Shown here: positions 24,251 through 30,886 of the stretch, one piece after another
Layout: each line of letters starts with the position of its first letter
How positions within the stretch are numbered: the stretch's first letter is position 1
Assembly (NCBI GenBank): GCA_029245025.1
Contig: JAQWQC010000030.1
Location: 1 to 36,787 of the forward strand
From: Rhodospirillaceae bacterium
Lineage (GTDB): Bacteria; Pseudomonadota; Alphaproteobacteria; Rhodospirillales; Rhodospirillaceae
Direction of reading: 5' to 3'
DNA length: 36,787 bases
Translations under genes and position numbers: made by a program
Notes under the pieces: generated by a model
Told to the model about the DNA's origin: nothing
Database searches by the model: none
The model's input: only the letters and a program-made list of their open reading frames with translations

Positions 24251-25479
24251 TAGAGTCATCCACATCCGATACAGCAAACAGTATTAAGGTAACGGGTCTC
24301 ATCAGTCTTGCTCATCTATACAGCCATTTCTTTTTTTTCGTTCTACCGCCGCTATTTCCACTCTTAAGAGCCGATCTCTCCGTCAGCTATACGGAATTAG
24401 GATTGCTCATTGTTGTGTTCAATGTTGTGAGCGCTTTGACCCAGCTGCCAATGGGCATGCTGGTCGACCGGCTAGATGCACCGAAGCTGCTTACTGCCGC
24501 TGTTGCCCTTCAGGGACTGTCATTGATTGTAATGGGACTTGCGTCCTCATATTGGATTTTATTGGTCATGATGGTGCCAGCAGGCCTAGCCAACGCTGTA
24601 TACCATCCCGCAGATTATTCCATACTTAATCGCACTGTTGCCCCAGAGATGATGGGCCGCGCTTTTAGCGTCCACACGGTCTCTGGCTTTGCCGGTAGCG
24701 CAACTGCACCTTTGATAATGGTGATACTCGCCACCACAATTAATTGGGAAACAGCAGTAGTTCTCATAGGCGGTGGAGGCCTTGTAATTGCGGGGATTCT
24801 TCAAGTCTGTGGCCATATCTTGGTGGACCCAGAGACGCCAGACCCTGCGAATGAAGGGGAGCGGCGAGAATCAGGTGGTACGCTGAAACAGACCGCAGGT
24901 TTATTGCTGTCACTGCCCATCCTGATGGGCTTCATTTTTTGGCTGTTCATCTCAGTCGCTCACACCGGTGTTTCTTACTTTTCTGTTTCCGCGTTCGATC
25001 AGATGTATGAAATGCCGCTTGCCACCGCGAATATTGCACTCACGGTATTCTTGGCGGCGAGTAGTTTCGGAATACTTTTTGGAGGTGTGCTTAGTGACCG
25101 GACTCATCGTCACGATCTGATCGCTATCTACGGAACTGTATTCTCAGGAGTAGCGATTCTGACCATGGGTTTAACAGAAATGACCTTGGTAACCATCATA
25201 GTTGCAATGTCCGTAGCTGGCTTTGCATCCGGAATGACAGCGCCGTCTCGTGACTTGCTCGTAAGAGCCGTAACTCCAAAAGAGTCTATGGGAACGGTAT
25301 TTGGTTTTGTGTCCACAGGGCTTAACGTCGGAGGAATAGTGGCACCTATCGTATTCGGTATTTTATTAGACGGTGGAAGGGCAGAAAACGTTTTCTTGAT
25401 TTCCGGTGTATCTCAAATTGCGATTATTCTAACAGTCTTTGGTATGCAGAGAGCGACCCGCTTAAGGTCAGAGGTTTAA
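24247..25479 (+). CDS. MFS transporter 2 (fosmidomycin-resistance-like)
   Basis: The 410-residue MFS protein is coupled to the preceding transporter by a 4-bp ATGA overlap. The N-terminus SLAHLYSHFFFFVLPPLFP and the TM4-5 segment GLANAVYHPADYSIL resemble the Fsr/fosmidomycin-resistance branch of MFS. The LPMGMLVDRLDAPKLL loop is motif A-like. Two adjacent, non-identical MFS genes suggest paired import and export or two related substrates rather than a heterodimer, though this is inference. There is no regulatory gene beside them; the closest control region is upstream of the first MFS gene. Confidence 0.86.
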   Translation: MIESSTSDTANSIKVTGLISLAHLYSHFFFFVLPPLFPLLRADLSVSYTELGLLIVVFNVVSALTQLPMGMLVDRLDAPKLLTAAVALQGLSLIVMGLASSYWILLVMMVPAGLANAVYHPADYSILNRTVAPEMMGRAFSVHTVSGFAGSATAPLIMVILATTINWETAVVLIGGGGLVIAGILQVCGHILVDPETPDPANEGERRESGGTLKQTAGLLLSLPILMGFIFWLFISVAHTGVSYFSVSAFDQMYEMPLATANIALTVFLAASSFGILFGGVLSDRTHRHDLIAIYGTVFSGVAILTMGLTEMTLVTIIVAMSVAGFASGMTAPSRDLLVRAVTPKESMGTVFGFVSTGLNVGGIVAPIVFGILLDGGRAENVFLISGVSQIAIILTVFGMQRATRLRSEV

Positions 25480-25930
25480 GGCTTAGGAGCGCAATGTTCT
25501 TTTTGGAATGACCGACATGCACCTTGATTATTTCGCTAGCGACTCATGCCGGCGAAACGCCCTTTCAGACGCATCAATAACTGCTGCTGCTGAATACGAC
25601 TATATCTATGAAATGCAGGGACAATGGGGACTTTCCTTCTCGATGAACTAGCGAAAACATGAGTAGAGACCGGATAGGCCACTCGGCAAGCTCTTACCCA
25701 AGCAGTTTTCAGGGCAAACAGCATGAGCATAGATTTCAATTTCCCATCTTAGCAGTGGGTTAGTTCTGGGGGTAAGGTCTGCCCGCCCAAGAAATGGTGC
25801 CCTTGCCATTCCCATAAACCAATGAGTATGGCTAACTAGTGGACGCGGGCATATTGGGTAAACCGGACTGCTAAACACTGATCTATCGTACCTGAAATAT
25901 TCTGGTTTATTCGTTGACAAGGAGCCTAAC
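25480..25930. other. 451-bp gap before the nitrilase pair
   Basis: No convincing gene. A plus-strand frame 25508-25651 (47 codons from ATG) starts MTDMHLDYFASDS and has no match I recognise; it might be a fragment. A 90-codon minus frame (25648-25920) lacks a ribosome site and looks like chance. The promoter of the nitrilase pair should be in the last 100 bp; the stretch before AAGGAG (25918-25923) is AT-rich, but no motif is clear. Confidence 0.45.
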
Positions 25931-26968
25931 GTGATTGATCCGTGGCGCGCGACCTGTATGCAGGTCTACACCCGCATTCTTAATCGGGTATCGACCCGCG
26001 ACGATGCAATGGCAATCGTACATAAAAGTCTCGACCGTTGGACAGAACTGGTCGGGGCCGCCAAGCGTAGCGACGAAAAACAGCTGATGTTGTTTCCCGA
26101 ATTTGCGCTGCAAGGATTTCCGATACATGAGAGTGCCGACGAATGGATTGCCAAAGCATGCTTTGAGATTCCAGGACCTGAGACAGAGCGCCTCCAAAAA
26201 CTAGCTCAGGACAATAAAATTTTTATCGGTGCAAATAGTTACGAAACGGATCCAGAGTGGCCCGGCCGTTATTTTAACTGTTCGTACCTGATAGATGATT
26301 CCGGCGAGATTATTCTGAAATACCGGCGCATCAACACTGCCCATTCCGCATCGCCTCATGATTTTCTCGACAAGTACCTCGACAAGTACGGGATCGAGGG
26401 CATGTTTCCTGTCGCTAAAACCCCGCTTGGCAATATAGGAATGATGCCCTGCGGTGAAGTTATGTATCCCGAAGCAGCAAGAGCGTTGGCCTTTAGGGGA
26501 GCTGAAGTCATCCTCCATCCAACATCTGATTATGGCGCAGACGATAATTGGAGTTGGCAATCCGCAAAGAAGGTCCGTGCCTCAGAAAACATGGTTTACT
26601 TTATCTCGGCAAACGCTGGCGGTATGCCAGAAGCCTACCGCGGCATTAACGATATCGCTGGGCAATCTAGAATCTTCGACTGGGAAGGAAGAGTTCTGAC
26701 GCAAGGTCCTACACCAGGGGAATCGTTACGATGCTCTTCGCTGATCGACGTTGAGGCGTTGCGTCGTGTGCGCTCTACACGGGGCGGTTTCAACCGATTG
26801 GCGCAATCCCGTCCAGAAGCGTATGCAGCCTTATACGCCTCCACTTCAATTTACCCTGTAAATAGGTTTGCAGAAAAACCAATGGAATCTCGTAAGGCGG
26901 TCAAAGAGGCGCTAAACGTTGCCTTAGATAACATGGTCAATAACGACATGCTGCCACCACGCAAGTAA
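25931..26968 (+). CDS. Nitrilase/amidase-superfamily hydrolase 1
   Basis: Carbon-nitrogen hydrolase of 345 residues with the full Glu-Lys-Cys triad: Glu57 (LFPEFAL), Lys130 (ILKYRRIN) and Cys174 (MMPCGEVMYPE). Other family landmarks are EIPGPETERLQKLA, PGRYFNCSYL and EVILHPTSD. The start is GTG at 25931 behind AAGGAG. It is cytoplasmic with no signal. The CGE after the catalytic Cys and the long C-terminal extension (about 300-345) set it apart from typical aliphatic amidases; whether the substrate is a nitrile, amide or carbamoyl compound cannot be decided. The next gene, 23 bp away, is a close paralogue. Confidence 0.9.
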   Translation: MIDPWRATCMQVYTRILNRVSTRDDAMAIVHKSLDRWTELVGAAKRSDEKQLMLFPEFALQGFPIHESADEWIAKACFEIPGPETERLQKLAQDNKIFIGANSYETDPEWPGRYFNCSYLIDDSGEIILKYRRINTAHSASPHDFLDKYLDKYGIEGMFPVAKTPLGNIGMMPCGEVMYPEAARALAFRGAEVILHPTSDYGADDNWSWQSAKKVRASENMVYFISANAGGMPEAYRGINDIAGQSRIFDWEGRVLTQGPTPGESLRCSSLIDVEALRRVRSTRGGFNRLAQSRPEAYAALYASTSIYPVNRFAEKPMESRKAVKEALNVALDNMVNNDMLPPRK

Positions 26969-26991
26969 CGAATATACACTAGGAGAGAGTC

Positions 26992-28035
26992 ATGGTTCAG
27001 CCTTGGACAGCGACCTGCATGCAGGTCTACACACACACCGTCAACAGCGCGACCAATCGCGAAGAAGCGATGGCGATTGTAAACAAAAGCCTCGATCGCT
27101 GGGTGACTCTCGCGAAGGGAACTGCAAGGGGGGTAGGGCCCTACGTACTATTGTACCCGGAGTTTGCTCTAACTGGCTTTCCACTTCTTGAGTCGGCGGA
27201 GGAGTGGATTGATAAAGCGTGTATTGAGATTCCTGGCCCTGAAACAGCCAAGCTTCAAAAAGCAGCACAGGACCTTAAGTGTTATATCGGCGCGAACAGT
27301 TATGAAAAAGATCCTGATTGGCCGGGACGCTATTTTAATTGCTGCTACCTAATTGACCCATCAGGCGACATCATTCTTAAGTATCGCCGTATTAATACGG
27401 TTCATACCGCATCACCCCACGACTTCATGGATGCGTATTTGGACAAGTATGGCCTAGAGGGCACGTTCCCGGTCGCTAAGACCCCATTAGGCAACATCGC
27501 AATGATGCCCTGTGGAGAGATCATGTATCCGGAAGCCGCCAGGATGTTCATGTTTAGAGGAGCTGAAGTGCTGCTTCACCCGACCTCTGATCATGGAGCT
27601 GCAGATAAATGGGGCTGGGAATCAGCTAAGAAAGTTCGGGCCTCAGAGAACATGATGTATCTCATCTCAACAAATGCGACGGGACAAATCGGAGCCTTTA
27701 TTCCAGAGGGGCAAACGCTTGGTCACTCCAAAATCATCGACTTTCACGGACGTATTCTTGCTGATGTCGGTGGCCCTGGAGAGAGCACTGTGGCGTCAGC
27801 AACTATTGATGTCGAAGCGTTGCGTCGCGAACGACGTATACCGGGAGCAGGCAATAGGCTTTTGCGCCAACGTATTGAGATGTATCGACCATTGTACAAT
27901 GAGTCTTCATTCTACCCGCCGAATGCATTTGCAGATGCTCCAATGGATTCAAAAGCGAGAATCATGGAACTGCAAGAGGAGGCCTTGGGCAAGATGGCCG
28001 AGGCAGGCGTGGTGAATCTACCTGATGACAAATAG
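26992..28035 (+). CDS. Nitrilase/amidase-superfamily hydrolase 2
   Basis: Tandem paralogue of the preceding gene, 347 residues, collinear without gaps through the catalytic region: Glu57 (LYPEFAL), Lys130 (ILKYRRIN) and Cys174 (MMPCGEIMYPE). Long segments such as PHDFMDAYLDKYGLEG and TPLGNIAMMPCGE are shared almost word for word. The main differences lie around residues 42-52 and in the GQIGAFIPEGQT loop, which probably tune substrate choice. AGGAGAGA lies before the ATG. Both triads are intact, so both enzymes should be active. Nitrilase-superfamily enzymes are usually oligomeric, and mixed oligomers are possible. Confidence 0.9.
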   Translation: MVQPWTATCMQVYTHTVNSATNREEAMAIVNKSLDRWVTLAKGTARGVGPYVLLYPEFALTGFPLLESAEEWIDKACIEIPGPETAKLQKAAQDLKCYIGANSYEKDPDWPGRYFNCCYLIDPSGDIILKYRRINTVHTASPHDFMDAYLDKYGLEGTFPVAKTPLGNIAMMPCGEIMYPEAARMFMFRGAEVLLHPTSDHGAADKWGWESAKKVRASENMMYLISTNATGQIGAFIPEGQTLGHSKIIDFHGRILADVGGPGESTVASATIDVEALRRERRIPGAGNRLLRQRIEMYRPLYNESSFYPPNAFADAPMDSKARIMELQEEALGKMAEAGVVNLPDDK

Positions 28036-28043
28036 GAAACAGG

Positions 28044-28703
28044 TCAGCCTGTACTTTGCAGAGTTGGTTGCTCAGCTTCCTGCGCAGACGCCATATCAAG
28101 CATGCGGACAATGATTTCTGGCTCCTGGGCACCTGAAATCGCTTTGCTTTCGTCAAAGATGTAACATGGCACGCCTGTAACGCCGAGCCGATGCATCCGG
28201 GCATTCTCATTAAAGACTGAGTTGAGGTCGCTCTCACTTAGCATGTGTTTTGTCGCAACCTGTCGGTCGAGTCCAATTTCCTCTGCTAGTTGGATCAGCA
28301 CCTCCGGATTACCAATATCCATGCCGCGTTCGAAGTAGGCGGCAAATAGCGCGTCTACTGCTTGCCCCTGGACACCGATGGTTTGAGCCAGCCGAACCAA
28401 CCGATGAGAGTTTGCTGAATTGGGGGTGCGATCTATTTTATCTAAAGCAAAATTTATGCCTTCACCTTTGCCCGTAAATATAAGCGTTTCAATGACCCGC
28501 TCGTAATGATGTGAAGACCCAAACTTACGTTCCAAAAATTCTTGGCGATCAACGCCATCAGCTGGAAGGTCGGGGTTCAATAAGAAGGTACGATATTGAA
28601 TCTCTGGCTTTAGATTTGGCCGCAATTTTAACGCGCTATCAAATCGGCGCTTTCCCACATAGCACCAAGGACAAACTGTATCGAAAACAATATCAATGCG
28701 CAT
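28044..28703 (-). CDS. DsbA-family oxidoreductase, FrnE-like
   Basis: Cytoplasmic thioredoxin-fold protein of 219 residues with no signal peptide. The active site CPWC is at residues 11-14 (FDTVCPWCYVGKRRF) and the cis-proline loop is GVTGVPCYIFDE. The inserted helical domain and the HRLVRLAQ segment are those of the FrnE / HCCA-isomerase-like branch, whose members act as disulfide isomerases or glutathione-linked isomerases in aromatic catabolism. CPWC rather than a lone Ser favours a redox role. Its stop lies 8 bp from the converging nitrilase gene. Confidence 0.88.
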   Translation of the reverse strand: MRIDIVFDTVCPWCYVGKRRFDSALKLRPNLKPEIQYRTFLLNPDLPADGVDRQEFLERKFGSSHHYERVIETLIFTGKGEGINFALDKIDRTPNSANSHRLVRLAQTIGVQGQAVDALFAAYFERGMDIGNPEVLIQLAEEIGLDRQVATKHMLSESDLNSVFNENARMHRLGVTGVPCYIFDESKAISGAQEPEIIVRMLDMASAQEAEQPTLQSTG

Positions 28704-28709
28704 AATGAA

Positions 28710-28907
28710 CTACTTTTCTTCACTTAGAAGGCTCAGCAACTTGTAATGACCGGTTATCTTCAAGGTAAAGGTGCGGAGCGCACCAAAAGGGGCTTCCGTC
28801 TCTACATATTCACGCATAGTTGCGGGAAGATCTTCTAACTTATCATATCTCCAAGTCACCATATCATTAGTAGCAGGCTTCCCATTGTTGAAAGGCGTAA
28901 GAGTTCT
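28710..28907 (-). pseudogene. Unidentified gene fragment
   Basis: A minus frame open from 28907 to TAG at 28710-28712 reads LTPFNNGKPATNDMVTWRYD, then LEDLPATMREYVETEAPFGA, LRTFTLKITGHY and LLSLLSEEK. The composition is convincingly protein-like, but the only ATG is at 28862 (50 codons) and no Shine-Dalgarno is seen. Upstream frames contain several stops. It looks like the 3' end of a decayed gene; I do not recognise the family. The rest of the 28704-29120 gap shows nothing else apart from the next gene's GAGGAG ribosome site. Confidence 0.4.
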
Positions 28908-29120
28908 TCACCGCACCCAGGTCAAGTGATATCGAGCAGACCTAATCCTACTCGTCCTCAAACCATGAGCCAATAGCGTTCTATGAGACAACATCTCTGT
29001 CCACATAAAGAACAGACGAAGATGCTCCGTTGCGCCTATCGTTTAAATAATAGCCGATAGAGCGGAAGATGTGGCGAAATCTCTACACGTGTATGGGATA
29101 TTAATGAGGAGACGGGAACC

Positions 29121-29843
29121 ATGATCACGATTGGTTATTCGATCATCACAGTAATGTGCCTGGTCGCTTTGTATTACTCAGTCAAGCTATGGCTGGAACG
29201 AAAGGATGCGATGAGTCTTCTCATTCTCGCCGCCCTATCCATGTTGTGGCTGGATAACTTTGCCATTGCGGTCGGCGCGTATGTCGGCGAGGGCGCCTTA
29301 CTTACGGCAATGAGCTACACTCGGTATTTCATGCACTGGCAGGTCCTTCCAGTCTTGATGATTGTTGCCGGCATTCTATTGCGTAAGAGTGGCTTTGCTT
29401 TTGTCCAGAAGAAGGTTGTTATGGGGTTGTTCTGCGTCGTGGCCATTGTTTTCATGGCGATGGACGTGCCCTACATCTTCCAGGTCGACTTTTACCCAGC
29501 CTGCTACGGAGAGACATTTCGGCTGGTGACCAATGTTCCAGCCGGTCAAATCTGTGATCCTGCCAATCCACCCCCGGAAGGTATTTCAGTCGCCCCCATC
29601 CCTGCGATCTCTATCAACGTCACTCTGATGCTCGTTGGATTTGCACTTTGGATAAGGCATGGCTTTAAATGGCTGGCCCTCTGCTGCCTATTTATGTTTG
29701 TCGCAGCAGGCTTATCGCAGATGCCTGGATTCTATTATGGCCAAATTCTGGGGAATTTTGGGGAGCCCATCTTTAACGCGGGCTTAATAGCTGCAGCGTA
29801 TAGATTTGGAGGCAGGGATGAGAGAGACTTAGGAGAAGCTTAG
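29121..29843 (+). CDS. Polytopic membrane protein of unknown function
   Basis: The 240-residue protein has about seven hydrophobic segments: ITIGYSIITVMCLVALYY, LLILAALSMLWLDNFAI, VLPVLMIVAGILL, VVMGLFCVVAIVFMAM, a loop with two cysteines (PACYGETF and QICDPANPP) that may form an extracytoplasmic disulfide, then INVTLMLVGFALWI and ALCCLFMFVAAGL. His86 and other histidines are few, so haem binding is uncertain. GAGGAGACGG lies before the ATG. It is the first gene of a co-directional block that includes the DUF1838 protein and the molybdenum enzyme. I do not recognise the family. Confidence 0.75.
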   Translation: MITIGYSIITVMCLVALYYSVKLWLERKDAMSLLILAALSMLWLDNFAIAVGAYVGEGALLTAMSYTRYFMHWQVLPVLMIVAGILLRKSGFAFVQKKVVMGLFCVVAIVFMAMDVPYIFQVDFYPACYGETFRLVTNVPAGQICDPANPPPEGISVAPIPAISINVTLMLVGFALWIRHGFKWLALCCLFMFVAAGLSQMPGFYYGQILGNFGEPIFNAGLIAAAYRFGGRDERDLGEA

Positions 29844-29885
29844 AATCCAACGCAACGATCATAAACGTAGTAAGAGGGCGCCAGC

Positions 29886-30728
29886 ATTCCAATTCTTTCT
29901 AGACGACACCTCGGTGCGACAGCGGCGCTTGGCGCAATCACACTCTTGTCCAGTGGTCTAAGGAGTCCAGCAGCGACCTCATTGAAATGGGGAGAACCTG
30001 CCGATCGTTTAGACAAAATAATTCGTATGATGGGCCGAACGGATGGAAAAATTGCCATCCGGTGGACCTATGGCGTCTTGTCAGCAATCATTGAACAAGA
30101 GACCACCCAACTAATGGGCATATCGCAGCAGGTCTTTACACGTCATCGACGTCGCGAAGACGGCAGCTACGTGGCTGTATACTTTGAATTCGTATTCTTC
30201 ACTGACCTTAAGACTGGCGCAGTGATGGAAATATGGAACAACCCGTACACCGACCGAACAGTCACAGTGCCTGCGCAAGTACTAGGCCCAACTCGCTTCG
30301 AAATTCCTCTCGACCTCAAAATCATAAATGAACCCTACACTATGGAAGGTGTGGTCAACACGCATTGGTTAGAACCACTGCCAAGTGTCGGTGGGGATAT
30401 GATGTTTAATGAACGTATTGACTCATACGTTCCACCGATGACGGACGGAGGAGCGCCGCTCAAATTTCATGAGGTGTTCGCTTTCCGGGCGGACGCCAAT
30501 GCTCTTGTTAATAGTTCAATATCTCACGTGCCAACAACCGTTGATAAAGTGAATATCATCAGTTGGCGGCCTTGGATGGATATGGCCGAAATCCATGGTG
30601 TTACAATGTCTCGTGGAGCGGGACGGGTCATCGCTGATTACGAAGAACTGCCAAGCGATCTTGCCCGAAATAACCAGATACATTTTCCGGACATAGTTAA
30701 AGAGTTAGACGATTACCTCGAATTGTAA
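29886..30728 (+). CDS. Tat-exported DUF1838-family protein with probable ATT start
   Basis: DUF1838 proteins are uncharacterised and often found with catabolic genes. The frame contains a complete Tat signal, LSRRHLGATAALGAITLL (29895 onward), but no ATG, GTG or TTG lies between it and the in-frame stops at 29862-29873. The best start is ATT at 29886 with AGAGGG eight bases upstream, giving 280 residues. A TTG at 29946 would cut off the twin-arginine motif. Family landmarks include RTDGKIAIRWTYGVLSA, the YFEFVFFTDLKTGAVMEIWNNPYT block and SWRPWMDMAE. It follows the membrane protein by 42 bp. Either the start is a rare codon or the original ATG has mutated. Confidence 0.75.
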   Translation: MPILSRRHLGATAALGAITLLSSGLRSPAATSLKWGEPADRLDKIIRMMGRTDGKIAIRWTYGVLSAIIEQETTQLMGISQQVFTRHRRREDGSYVAVYFEFVFFTDLKTGAVMEIWNNPYTDRTVTVPAQVLGPTRFEIPLDLKIINEPYTMEGVVNTHWLEPLPSVGGDMMFNERIDSYVPPMTDGGAPLKFHEVFAFRADANALVNSSISHVPTTVDKVNIISWRPWMDMAEIHGVTMSRGAGRVIADYEELPSDLARNNQIHFPDIVKELDDYLEL

Positions 30729-30886
30729 CCTAAATTAAGACCTCCCCAGTACGCGCTCCTATGCAATTTAGGCAGGCCAGACATTGGTTCGCAGGTATTG
30801 CCAAAGCTTGGCCAGCGCATTTAGGTTGGTATTCAAGAAAATACCGCGCAGACGGCCAAATACCGTGCGCGTACCAGGAGATGTTA

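Noticed and set aside
27013-27026. Perfect palindrome ACCTGCATGCAGGT in the second nitrilase
   Set aside because: It encodes the conserved ATCMQVY segment; the first paralogue has the same residues with one base changed, so protein constraint explains it.
25931-28035. Long direct DNA repeat as a mobile element
   Set aside because: The similarity is that of two paralogous coding sequences, without inverted ends or a transposase.
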